Below, one piece after another: positions 1 through 7,502 of a DNA stretch of 34,592 nt (within the stretch, counting starts at the first letter, position 1; every line of letters starts with the position of its first letter). Source of the DNA: Massilia cavernae (GTDB taxonomy: Bacteria; Pseudomonadota; Gammaproteobacteria; Burkholderiales; Burkholderiaceae_D). The stretch is from the NCBI RefSeq assembly GCF_003590855.1, contig NZ_QYUP01000016.1:1-34592 (forward strand). The letters are read 5' to 3'. Below the pieces are notes generated by a model that saw only the letters and a program-made list of their open reading frames with translations, made no database searches and was not told where the DNA came from. The translations under genes were made by a program, and so were the position numbers.

Positions 1-271
1 CGTCGCCGGACAGTTCGACCATGTGGACGACGACGAACATGGAGTCGCCGTATTCCTCGATCTTGGGGCGCTGGTTGCCCCGCATCGCATCCTCGAGCGC
101 CAGTTCGTGCAGGCCGAACTCCACCTGCATTTCAAGCAGTTCATCCGGCAGGGGGTCGGCCAGCGCTACCCACACAAAGCATCTGGGACGTGCCAGGTAG
201 TCGCTGATCGCCTCCACCGGGATGTCGGACAGCTTCTTGCCTTCTTCATACGCAACGCAGTTGATCAACAT
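1..271 (-). CDS. corA: Magnesium/cobalt transporter CorA, N-terminal part (cut by window edge)
   Basis: Reading the minus strand from the ATG at 269-271 gives an open frame to the window edge (about 90 residues). It begins MLINCVAYEEGKKLSDIPVE and continues with WVALADPLPDELLEMQVEFGL, ALEDAMRGNQRPKIEEYGDS and MFVVVHMVEL. This is the cytoplasmic N-terminal domain of CorA-type divalent cation channels, including the conserved HxLAxEDA..x..RPKxExYG stretch. The C-terminal transmembrane helices and GMN motif lie outside the window. CorA forms a homopentameric inner-membrane Mg2+ channel. No strong Shine-Dalgarno is visible before the ATG. The gene runs in the same direction as ntrC, 75 bp downstream of it. 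An internal start is possible but less likely, because homology starts right at this Met. Confidence 0.88.
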   Translation of the reverse strand, partial: MLINCVAYEEGKKLSDIPVEAISDYLARPRCFVWVALADPLPDELLEMQVEFGLHELALEDAMRGNQRPKIEEYGDSMFVVVHMVELSGD

Positions 272-346
272 GGACAATCCAGTAAGCTTGCAAAGCGCAC
301 AGCTTACTATATGCTGGCAGGCTATATGCGAACCGCAGCCTTGCGG

Positions 347-1816
347 CTAATCGTCCTTCGCCCCGCCTATCCCCAGCTCGGCGATCTTCCGCGTGATGGT
401 ATTGCGCCCGATCCCCAGCCTGACCGCCGCATCGTTCTTGCGTCCATGCGTATACTTCAGCGCCGTCTTGATCAGCGCCGACTCGAACTGGCGCCCCAGT
501 ACGTCCATCACCTCCAGCTCGCCTGCGCTCAGCATCCTGGCCGCCTGCATTTCCAGCATGTCGATCCAGTCCCCATTACGCGCCGGCGCCATCGCCTGTG
601 ACGCCACCGAGGACATCGGCAGCTCCAGCGGCGCCTGCGCCACCGTGTCCCAGCCGCCGCCCGAGCCATGCGCCAGTTCCGGCGGCAGGTCCTTGACCTC
701 GACCGTCTGCCCCGGCGCCATCACGGTGATCCAGTTGCACAGGTTTTCCAGCTGGCGCACATTGCCCGGCAGCTCCAGGCTGCTGAGGAAGGCCATGGCC
801 GCCTCGCTCATGCGCTTGGTCTCCACGCCCAGCTGGCGTGCGCTCTGCACCAGGAAATGGCGGGTCAGGATCGGAATGTCCTCGCGCCGTTCGCGCAGGC
901 TCGGCAAGCGCAGCCGGATCACGTTCAGGCGGTGATACAAGTCCTCGCGGAACATGCCTTCGCGCACGCGCAGCTCGAGGTTCTGGTGGGTCGCGGTGAT
1001 CACCCGCACGTTGGCCTTGAGCGGCTGGTGGCCGCCGACCCGGTAGAAGTGCCCGTCCGACAGCACCCGCAGCAGCCGGGTCTGCAGGTCGAAGGGCATG
1101 TCGCCGATCTCGTCGAGGAACAGGGTGCCGTTCTCGGCCTGCTCGAAGCGTCCGCGCCGTGTTGCCTGGGCGCCAGTAAAGGCGCCCCGTTCATGGCCGA
1201 ACAGTTCGGATTCCAGCAAGTCCTTGGGAATCGCCGCCGTGTTCAGTGCGATGAAGGGCTGGCTGGCGCGCGGGCTGTGCTTGTGCAGGGCGCGCGCGAC
1301 AAGCTCCTTGCCGGTTCCGGATTCGCCGGTGATCAGCACCGTCACGTTCGACTGCGACAGCCGGCCGATGGCGCGGAACACTTCCTGCATGGCGGGCGCC
1401 TGGCCCAGGATTTCCGGGGTGTCGGCCGGCCCGGCCTCGACGCTGGTTTCGCGCAGGCTTTCATCCTGCGCGCGCCGGATCAGGGCGACAGCCTTGTCGA
1501 TGTCGAAGGGCTTTGCCAGGTATTCGAAGGCCCCGCCCTGGAAGGCGGCCACGGCCGAGTCCAGGTCGGAGTAGGCGGTAATGATGATGACCGGCAGGCC
1601 GGGGCATTTTTCCTTGACTGCCTGCAACAGTTCGAGGCCGGACTCGCCCGGCATGCGGATGTCGGACACCAGCACTTGCGGCGTTTCCAGCTCCAGCGCG
1701 GCGAGCGCGTCGGGGGCATTCGAAAAGCTGCGGGTGGCCAGGTTTTCGCGCGCCAGGGCTTTTTCGAGCACCCAGCGGATCGATGCATCATCGTCGACTA
1801 TCCAGATTGGTTTCAT
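347..1816 (-). CDS. ntrC: Nitrogen regulation response regulator NtrC (NR-I)
   Basis: 489 residues with the full NtrC architecture. The receiver domain spans about 1-120, with acidic pocket D8-D10, phospho-acceptor D52, T80 and K102. The AAA+ sigma-54-activating domain spans about 138-370: Walker A GESGTGKE at 164-171, the sigma-54-contacting GAFTGA loop at 211-216, and Walker B LFLDEIGD at 232-239. A Fis-type helix-turn-helix ends the protein (GRKNDAAVRLGIGRNTITRK, near 460-480). In nitrogen limitation NtrB phosphorylates it and it activates RpoN promoters such as glnA. The gene starts 64 bp after ntrB on the same strand. Length and motifs are normal, so it should be functional. Likely targets in this window are the two NtrC-like sites upstream of glnA. 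Confidence 0.97.
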   Translation of the reverse strand: MKPIWIVDDDASIRWVLEKALARENLATRSFSNAPDALAALELETPQVLVSDIRMPGESGLELLQAVKEKCPGLPVIIITAYSDLDSAVAAFQGGAFEYLAKPFDIDKAVALIRRAQDESLRETSVEAGPADTPEILGQAPAMQEVFRAIGRLSQSNVTVLITGESGTGKELVARALHKHSPRASQPFIALNTAAIPKDLLESELFGHERGAFTGAQATRRGRFEQAENGTLFLDEIGDMPFDLQTRLLRVLSDGHFYRVGGHQPLKANVRVITATHQNLELRVREGMFREDLYHRLNVIRLRLPSLRERREDIPILTRHFLVQSARQLGVETKRMSEAAMAFLSSLELPGNVRQLENLCNWITVMAPGQTVEVKDLPPELAHGSGGGWDTVAQAPLELPMSSVASQAMAPARNGDWIDMLEMQAARMLSAGELEVMDVLGRQFESALIKTALKYTHGRKNDAAVRLGIGRNTITRKIAELGIGGAKDD

Positions 1817-1880
1817 GTATTCGCGCTTTCCCGCTTAATCGATCTGCAATGGGGACCGCTGCCACCCGCCGGGCCGCGGC

Positions 1881-2942
1881 TTATGGCAGCGGCAGCAGGA
1901 TGCGGAAGTCGGTCAGGCCGGGCCGGCTCTCGCACTCGATCACGCCCATGTGCTGTTGCACGAAGGTCTGTGCGAGCGTCAGCCCCAAACCGCTGCCGCC
2001 ATCCCTGCCCGACACCAGCGGGTAGAAAATCCGGTCGCGGATCTGGGGCGAGATCCCCGGTCCATTGTCGATGATATGCAAGTCTAATGCCAGCGCGTAG
2101 CGAACCTTGGCCAGGGTCATCTGGCGCGCCACCCGCGTCTTCAGAATAATCTCGGCGTCGCCCGCCTCGATGCGCTCCGCCAGCGCCTGGGCGGCATTGT
2201 GGGCAATGTTGAGCACGGTCTGGATCAGCTGTTCCTTGTCGCCCCGAAACTCGGGAATCGAGGCGTCATAGTCGCGCCGGATCGCGAGCCCGCTCGGGAA
2301 TTCGGCCAGGATCAGGCTGCGCACCCGCTCCAGCACTTCGTGGATGTTGACGTCTCCCACGATGTGCGGGCGCCGGTGCGGCGCCAGCAGGCGGTCGACC
2401 AGGGTCTGCAGCCGGTCGGCTTCCTTGATGATGACCTGGGTGTATTCGCGCAGCTGGGTCAGGTGCAGCGGCGGCAGCTCCAGTTCGAGCAGCTGGGCCG
2501 CGCCGCGAATGCCGCCCAGCGGGTTCTTGATCTCGTGCGCCAGGTTGCGGATCAGCTCCTTGTTGGCCTGGCTCTGGTCGAGCAGGCGCTCCTCGCGGTC
2601 GAGCTTGAGCTGTTGGTCGTTCTCGCGCAACTCGACCAGCACCGCACCACCGTCGAGCACCGAAACGATGCTGTGCACATGCAAGGGCTCGCGCCCGCCC
2701 CGTTCTAGGGCCAGGTCCTGGCGGATGTCGGCGTATTTGTGGGCCTTGGCCTGCTCGCACAGCGCGGCCAGTTCGTCGCCGTTGACGAACAGGGTGGCCA
2801 GGCTCTGGCGCGACAGCGCCTTGACCGAGCTGTCGAGCAAGTTCTCGGCAGCGGCGTTGGCGTACTGGATGCGGCCGGCCGCGTCGGCGATCAGCACCGC
2901 CGAGGCAAGCAGGTCGAGTCCGGCCAGCGCGTCGGCGTTCAT
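1881..2942 (-). CDS. ntrB: Nitrogen regulation sensor kinase NtrB (NR-II)
   Basis: 353 residues, close to the usual 350. The N-terminal PAS domain (about 5-105) is followed by a HisKA dimerization domain with the phospho-histidine H136 in NLAHEIKNPLGGIRGAAQLL. The ATP-binding domain follows with an N box (NIAHNAAQAL), G1 (DNGPGI) and G2 (GSGLGL). There are no transmembrane segments, as expected for a cytosolic kinase controlled by PII. It phosphorylates and dephosphorylates NtrC. The start overlaps the stop of the upstream DUF4124 gene by an ATGA, so the two are probably translationally coupled. ntrC follows in the same transcription unit. Confidence 0.96.
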   Translation of the reverse strand: MNADALAGLDLLASAVLIADAAGRIQYANAAAENLLDSSVKALSRQSLATLFVNGDELAALCEQAKAHKYADIRQDLALERGGREPLHVHSIVSVLDGGAVLVELRENDQQLKLDREERLLDQSQANKELIRNLAHEIKNPLGGIRGAAQLLELELPPLHLTQLREYTQVIIKEADRLQTLVDRLLAPHRRPHIVGDVNIHEVLERVRSLILAEFPSGLAIRRDYDASIPEFRGDKEQLIQTVLNIAHNAAQALAERIEAGDAEIILKTRVARQMTLAKVRYALALDLHIIDNGPGISPQIRDRIFYPLVSGRDGGSGLGLTLAQTFVQQHMGVIECESRPGLTDFRILLPLP

Positions 2943-3442
2943 CGGATGTTCGACAGTTCGCGCTTGAGCGCGGCGACGTTCTGTTCGGAGCGCGAAATGC
3001 TGTCGCGCATGTCGGCCACGCGCGCCTGGTACTTGGCGTAGTTCTTTTCGTTGCCCTGGCGTTCAGGCTCGCCGTTGTTGAATTCCTTGCGCAGCTCGGC
3101 CAGGCGGCGCTCTTCGCTGCGCAGCTCTTCCGACAGGATGCCGCGGCGGTCGTCGTCGCGCGCGCGCTGCTGGGCGCTGTCGACGCGCGGGAAATCCGCC
3201 GGCGTGGCCGTCGACATCGTCGACGCTATCCGGGCCGGCTGCTGTGCAGGCCCCTTGCGCGCCGGCGGCGCCGCGATCGAGCCGGGCACGTCGAGCATCT
3301 TGCAGCCTGGACGGCTGGCATCGGTCAGCTCGCGCCTGCCCTGCGCATCGGTGCACAGGTAGATGTCGGCCGCCGCGAACGGCGCCGCCGACATCAGTGC
3401 AAAGCCGATAACTGCAGGGAAAATCCTCGTTGTCATTAGCAT
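2939..3442 (-). CDS. Exported DUF4124-domain protein
   Basis: 167 residues. It starts with a signal peptide (MLMTTRIFPAVIGFALMSAA, cleavage probably after PFAAA) followed by the short DUF4124 signature DIYLCTDAQGRRELTDASRP. A low-complexity linker rich in Pro and Ala comes next. The C-terminal half, from about residue 95, is highly charged and predicted to be coiled coil (ARDDDRRGILSEELRSEERR and the segment after it). It is likely periplasmic and its function is unknown. DUF4124 genes commonly sit between glnA and ntrB in betaproteobacteria. Here the stop overlaps the ntrB ATG, so it is the first gene of the ntrB-ntrC transcription unit, downstream of the glnA terminator. Confidence 0.82.
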   Translation of the reverse strand: MLMTTRIFPAVIGFALMSAAPFAAADIYLCTDAQGRRELTDASRPGCKMLDVPGSIAAPPARKGPAQQPARIASTMSTATPADFPRVDSAQQRARDDDRRGILSEELRSEERRLAELRKEFNNGEPERQGNEKNYAKYQARVADMRDSISRSEQNVAALKRELSNIR

Positions 3443-3502
3443 CAGCGTTCAAAGCACGTGAATCCGTGCGGAATAAAGGTGACCTTGAACATACCTTATC
3501 CT

Positions 3503-3542
3503 AAAAAAAAACGCGAGGAAAGCTGTGGCTCTCCGCGCGTTT
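3503..3542 (-). terminator. Rho-independent terminator after glnA
   Basis: Read on the minus strand, an imperfect hairpin (arms 3532-3542 and 3509-3519, one internal mismatch, 12-nt loop) ends in a run of nine T. It lies 68 bp after the glnA stop and before the DUF4124-ntrB-ntrC genes. It would limit, but need not abolish, readthrough from the nitrogen-regulated glnA promoter into ntrBC. Confidence 0.8.
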
Positions 3543-3609
3543 ATTACAGCTCATTTACAGATTCGATGCCAGCCTGTTCACACAAGCTGGCAAGCGAACA
3601 AGAAAACGA

Positions 3610-5025
3610 TTAGCAGGAATAGTACATGTCGAATTCAACCGGATGGGTCGTCATGCGCATGCGCTGCACTTCGGTCATCTTCAGTTCGATGTACGCATCG
3701 ATCATGCTGTCGCTGAACACGCCGCCGCGGGTCAGGAACTCGCGGTCCTTGTTCAGCGCGTCGAGTGCTTCTTCCAGCGATGCGCAGACGGTCGGGATCA
3801 GCGCGTCTTCTTCCGGCGGCAGGTGGTACAGGTCTTTCGACGCTGCTTCGCCCGGGTGGATCTTGTTCTGGATACCGTCCAGGCCTGCCATCAGCAGCGC
3901 GGCGAAGCACAGGTAGACGTTGGCCAGCGGGTCAGGGAAGCGGGTCTCGATGCGGCGGCCTTTCGGGTTCGCCACGTGCGGGATGCGGATCGATGCCGAA
4001 CGGTTGCGTGCCGAGTAGGCCAGCTTGACCGGGGCTTCGTAGCCAGGCACCAGGCGCTTGTACGAGTTGGTGCCAGGGTTGGTGATCGCGTTCAGCGCCT
4101 TGGCGTGCTTGATGATGCCGCCGATGTAGAACAGCGCGTCATCCGACAGGCCGGCATAGCCGTCGCCTGCGAACAGGTTCTTGCCTTCTTTCCAGATCGA
4201 CTGGTGCACGTGCATGCCCGAGCCGTTGTCGCCGACGATAGGCTTCGGCATGAAGGTCGCGGTCTTGCCGTAGCTGTGGGCCACGTTCCAGACCACGTAC
4301 TTCAGGTTCTGGGTCCAGTCGGCGCGCTCGACCAGGGTCGAGAACTTGGTGCCGATTTCGTTCTGGCCGGCGCCGGCCACTTCGTGGTGGTGCACTTCGA
4401 CCGGGATGCCCAGCGCTTCGAGGATCAGGCACATTTCCGAACGCATGTCCTGGAAGCTGTCGACCGGAGGAACCGGGAAGTAGCCGCCCTTGACGGTTGG
4501 ACGGTGGCCGCTGTTGCCGCCTTCGATTTCCTTGTCGGTCGCCCACGACGATTCGTCGGAGTCGATCTTGACGAAGCAGCCCGACATGTCGATCTTCCAG
4601 CGCACGCTGTCGAAGATGAAGAATTCCGGCTCAGGACCGAAGAAGGCGGTGTCGCCGATGCCGGTCGACTTCAGGTAGGCTTCGGCGCGCTTGGCGATCG
4701 AGCGCGGGTCGCGGTCGTAGCCCTTGCCGTCCGACGGCTCGATCACGTCGCACTGCATGAACAGCGTGGTCTCTTCCATGAACGGGTCGATGTGCGCGGT
4801 GTTCGGGTCAGGCATCAGGATCATGTCCGATGCTTCGATGCCCTTCCAGCCGGCGATCGACGAGCCGTCGAACGCGTGGCCCGACTCGAACTTATCGAGG
4901 TCGAAGTGCGACACAGGCACGGTCACGTGCTGTTCCTTGCCGCGGGTGTCGGCAAAACGGAAATCAACGAACTTGACCTCGTTGTCCTTGACCATCTTCA
5001 AGACTTCTGCGGCTGTTCTTGCCAT
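3610..5025 (-). CDS. glnA: Type I glutamine synthetase
   Basis: 471 residues, full length for GSI-beta. It catalyses ATP-dependent synthesis of glutamine from glutamate and ammonium in a cytosolic dodecamer. Visible motifs are the N-terminal [18 protein letters not shown], the latch region [17 protein letters not shown], the ATP/metal block [18 protein letters not shown], the Arg-containing [11 protein letters not shown], and the adenylylation site with Tyr400 in [10 protein letters not shown]. It should therefore be controlled post-translationally by the GlnE adenylyltransferase. The start is set by AGGAGAA 6 nt upstream of the ATG. The gene has its own terminator, and upstream carries a -24/-12 promoter and NtrC-like sites. 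Confidence 0.98.
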   Translation of the reverse strand: MARTAAEVLKMVKDNEVKFVDFRFADTRGKEQHVTVPVSHFDLDKFESGHAFDGSSIAGWKGIEASDMILMPDPNTAHIDPFMEETTLFMQCDVIEPSDGKGYDRDPRSIAKRAEAYLKSTGIGDTAFFGPEPEFFIFDSVRWKIDMSGCFVKIDSDESSWATDKEIEGGNSGHRPTVKGGYFPVPPVDSFQDMRSEMCLILEALGIPVEVHHHEVAGAGQNEIGTKFSTLVERADWTQNLKYVVWNVAHSYGKTATFMPKPIVGDNGSGMHVHQSIWKEGKNLFAGDGYAGLSDDALFYIGGIIKHAKALNAITNPGTNSYKRLVPGYEAPVKLAYSARNRSASIRIPHVANPKGRRIETRFPDPLANVYLCFAALLMAGLDGIQNKIHPGEAASKDLYHLPPEEDALIPTVCASLEEALDALNKDREFLTRGGVFSDSMIDAYIELKMTEVQRMRMTTHPVEFDMYYSC

Positions 5026-5096
5026 TCTGGATTCTCCTAAATGAAATGGGGGGTTGCCGGCGCACGTGCGCTTGCGGCAAAGCTTGCACAGCTATA

Positions 5097-5112
5097 AGCA
5101 GGAAGCATGCCA
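5097..5112 (-). promoter_or_regulatory. Sigma-54 (-24/-12) promoter of glnA
   Basis: The minus strand reads TGGCATGCTTCCTGCT, with the invariant GG and GC dinucleotides in correct 10-nt spacing and only small departures from TGGCACRNNNNTTGCW. It implies a transcript start near 5086 and a leader of about 60 nt before the glnA ATG. Two NtrC-like sites lie about 140 and 170 bp upstream of that start, the layout of enteric glnAp2. Confidence 0.7.
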
Positions 5113-5217
5113 GCCAGCGAAAAACCGTGTTACGCAGCAGCACCTTTGAACGGGCGATAAAATGCTTCTAAAATGAACCGAACCGAAACGTCGCCCGCTG
5201 TCTGCCGCTGAGTCATC

Positions 5218-5233
5218 GCACAATATTGGTGCA
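5218..5233. promoter_or_regulatory. NtrC binding site 1 (glnA enhancer)
   Basis: GCACAATATTGGTGCA fits the NtrC dyad GCAC-N5-TGGTGC exactly. From memory it differs at one base from one of the enteric glnA enhancer sites. It sits in the gene-free stretch between glnA and the divergent rhodanese gene, on the same face as site 2. Confidence 0.75.
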
Positions 5234-5246
5234 TTCATAAATTATC

Positions 5247-5261
5247 GCACCGTTTTGATGC
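5247..5261. promoter_or_regulatory. NtrC binding site 2 (glnA enhancer)
   Basis: GCACCGTTTTGATGC matches GCAC-N5-TGGTGC with one mismatch. Its centre is 29 bp from site 1, close to three helical turns, which suits cooperative binding of two NtrC dimers. Confidence 0.6.
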
Positions 5262-5345
5262 GCAATGCACCGGAATAGGCTGTTTGCCCTCGGCTGGTGC
5301 GCCGGATCCCTATCATAGCCCTAAATACTATCTGAAAGACATCGC

Positions 5346-5804
5346 ATGGACACCGTTCAAGAGATTCTCACCCGCGCCCGCACCCGTACGCCCGGGCAGC
5401 CCTACGAGGGAGCGGTGACGCCGCAAGAAGCCTGGCAGCTGATCCAGGCCGACCCGCGGGTCAAGCTGGTCGACGTGCGCACCACCGCCGAGCGCGAATG
5501 GGTCGGCCGTCCGGCAGTGCCGGGCAGCCAGCATATCGAAGTGGAATGGAATACCTGGCCGGGCGGCACCCAGAACCCGCTGTTCAAACAGCACCTGGCG
5601 GAAGCCGCGCAGCGCGACGACATCCTGCTGTTCCTGTGCCGTTCCGGCGTGCGCTCGCGCAGCGGCGCGGCGGCCGCGCGGGAAGCCGGCTTCCCGCATG
5701 CCTTCGACATCCTCGACGGCTTCGAGGGGCCGAAGGACAGCGAAGGTCACCGCAAGACCGTCAGCGGCTGGTGCAAGGAGGGCCTGCCCTGGAAGGGCGC
5801 GTAA
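5346..5804 (+). CDS. Rhodanese-like sulfurtransferase
   Basis: 152 residues forming a single rhodanese domain. Conserved parts are VKLVDVRTTAEREWVG (CH2A-like), PGSQHIEVEW, and the active-site loop FLCRSGVRSRSGAA with a catalytic cysteine near residue 98. The loop length and its Arg residues fit a sulfurtransferase rather than an arsenate or phosphatase variant. No signal peptide is visible, so it is likely cytosolic. It is transcribed away from glnA and shares its intergenic region. It ends 8 bp before the convergent TAXI gene. The physiological sulfur acceptor cannot be inferred. Confidence 0.88.
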   Translation: MDTVQEILTRARTRTPGQPYEGAVTPQEAWQLIQADPRVKLVDVRTTAEREWVGRPAVPGSQHIEVEWNTWPGGTQNPLFKQHLAEAAQRDDILLFLCRSGVRSRSGAAAAREAGFPHAFDILDGFEGPKDSEGHRKTVSGWCKEGLPWKGA

Positions 5805-5812
5805 GCGAATGC

Positions 5813-7231
5813 TTACACCGCGGCGCCCGGCGCCGCAGTCCCTCCATCGGCAGCAACCTCGGGGCGCGCTTCCTTGCCGCGCCCCTCCACATTCATCGCA
5901 TGGCGCACGCGCTGGCGCACGAAATTGATGTGGCTGCGCAGGCCGTACAGGGCATCCGCGAAAGCCAGCGGAATCGAAATCTGGTTGACCCTGTCCTCGA
6001 TCTCGTCGAGGCGCTTGAGCAGCGCAGCGCACACCTGCGCCTTTCCCTCGTGCGGCGCGGCGTCCAGTTCCTGCTCCACTGTGCGCAGCTGACCATACCA
6101 GCGGTAGACGCGCGAGCGGATTCGCCATACGTACAGCGGCGGCACCACTTTCGACAGCGGGATCCACAGCGCCGCCAGCGCCACCACCAGCACCCACATC
6201 CGGTCCAGCAGGTTCGCCATCCAGAAGCTCATGTAGCGCTGCAGCAGCGGCGGCCCATCCTTGTAGAACTTCTGCGCCTCGCGCGCCACCGGGATCTCGG
6301 TAAACTTCGGCGATGGGAACTGGCCCTGCTGCTGGAACCATCCCGGCGCGCCGTGGATGCTGCTGGCGGCCTGCACGAACAGGTCGACCAGCGCGGGATG
6401 CAGGTCGTCGCGCGCGACCAGGGTGGCGGTGGGCGCGATCAGGTGATAGTCCTGCGCAGGCAGGTCGCGGCCGACATCGACGATCCCGCGCGGCAGCACC
6501 ACGTGCGACACGAACGGCATGCGGCGCGTGTACGCCTCGGCCTGGGAGAAGTCGAACAGCTTGATGCCGGGCGTCTGCAGCAGCATCTGCACCAGCAGCG
6601 CTTCCGGGCCGGAGCTGAATACCAGCGCGTCGATGCGGCCTTCCAGCAGCTCGACCGTGGCCGGCGTGTTTTCCAGGCCGCCGATGATCAGCGTGCCCGG
6701 ATCGACGCCGTTCAGCTCGAGCACCTGGCGGAACAGCTTCGGCACGCCGGTGCCCTCCGGCCCCAAGTTGATCCGCTTGCCTTTCAGGTCGGCGATGTGG
6801 GTAACGGCGACCGGCTCGCGCATGAACAGCCAGACCGGCTCGGTGAACAGGCTACCCAGCGAGACCAGCCCCTTGCGCTCGCCCCCGGCCTGTTCGGTCG
6901 AGCCGCCGCTTTGCACGAAGGCGATATCGACGGTGCCGTCCTTGAGCCGCTCCAGGTTCTCCTGCGACCCGAGCGAGGGCTGCAGCGTGACCTTGATGCC
7001 GTGTTTGGCCAGTGCGGCAGCGTACTTCTTGCCGAACTCCTCGTAGGCGCTGTTTTCCTGGCCGGTGGCCAGCGACACCTGGCGCGGCGGAGTCGGGTCG
7101 ACCATCACGTAGGCGAGCGCACACAGGGCCGCGATCAGGATCACGGTGGGGCCGGTGGCGGCGACCAGGTCGGGGAAGGAGAACCGGGTGAATTTCCGGA
7201 TGTTGGACATAACGCGGCGCATGGGTTTCAT
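5813..7231 (-). CDS. TAXI-family (TRAP-associated) solute-binding protein with membrane anchors
   Basis: 472 residues. One transmembrane helix near residues 25-47 is followed by a periplasmic TAXI-type receptor domain (RQVSLATGQENSAYEEFGKK, FVQSGGSTEQ, LKGKRINLGPEGTG). A second hydrophobic helix (MWVLVVALAALWIPLSKVVP, about 345-365) precedes a cytosolic C-terminal region rich in Glu and Arg. It is longer than plain TAXI receptors (about 320-340 residues) because of this C-terminal extension. TAXI receptors bind small acids such as glutamate for TRAP transporters. No TRAP permease gene lies beside it, so it is an orphan receptor and may signal or work with a distant permease. CGGAG lies shortly before the ATG. 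Confidence 0.82.
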   Translation of the reverse strand: MKPMRRVMSNIRKFTRFSFPDLVAATGPTVILIAALCALAYVMVDPTPPRQVSLATGQENSAYEEFGKKYAAALAKHGIKVTLQPSLGSQENLERLKDGTVDIAFVQSGGSTEQAGGERKGLVSLGSLFTEPVWLFMREPVAVTHIADLKGKRINLGPEGTGVPKLFRQVLELNGVDPGTLIIGGLENTPATVELLEGRIDALVFSSGPEALLVQMLLQTPGIKLFDFSQAEAYTRRMPFVSHVVLPRGIVDVGRDLPAQDYHLIAPTATLVARDDLHPALVDLFVQAASSIHGAPGWFQQQGQFPSPKFTEIPVAREAQKFYKDGPPLLQRYMSFWMANLLDRMWVLVVALAALWIPLSKVVPPLYVWRIRSRVYRWYGQLRTVEQELDAAPHEGKAQVCAALLKRLDEIEDRVNQISIPLAFADALYGLRSHINFVRQRVRHAMNVEGRGKEARPEVAADGGTAAPGAAV

Positions 7232-7311
7232 GCTCCGTACGATGCCAAGGTTTTAACAACTATGCAAGGCGTAACGTGTGCCCCCCCTACAACCGGCGCG
7301 CACCGGAAACG

Positions 7312-7482
7312 AGTAGGGCGGATAAGCGAAGCGCATCCGCCGATTGCATGCATTTATGGCGGCGCATGCGTTCGGCGGATGCTTCGCTAAGGAGCATTCG
7401 CTTGCAAGCGAATGCCGTTCCGCAGGCGAATCGCTTTGCGATTCGAAACCCCTGCTTCACCGCTTGCGCTTATCCGCCCTAC
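7312..7482. repeat. REP-like intergenic palindromic repeat, long form
   Basis: The outer arms read GTAGGGCGGATAAGCG (7312) and the reverse complement ending CTTATCCGCCCTAC (7482). The left part matches the element at 12738-12822, but the right arm is interrupted after GGCGGATGCTTCGCT by about 85 bp. The insert contains a perfect palindrome ATTCGCTTGCAAGCGAAT (7395-7412) and a shorter one, GAATCGCTTTGCGATTC. The repeat fills the space between the TAXI gene and the stop of the penicillin-binding protein gene and can form a large hairpin. Confidence 0.8.
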
Positions 7483-7502
7483 GTGTCAGAGATCCATGAG
7501 GC

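Noticed and set aside
3454..3469. GCACGTGAATCCGTGC as an NtrC site before the DUF4124-ntrB genes
   Set aside because: The half-sites are 8 nt apart, where NtrC needs 7. No sigma-54 promoter lies beside it.
5262..5280. A third NtrC site at TGCACCGGAATAGGC
   Set aside because: The right half-site (AGGC) does not match GGTGC.
5498..7390. A 630-codon plus-strand frame opposite the rhodanese and TAXI genes
   Set aside because: It is antisense to well-recognised genes, has Arg/Gln/His-rich composition typical of the opposite strand of GC-rich DNA, and no ribosome site.
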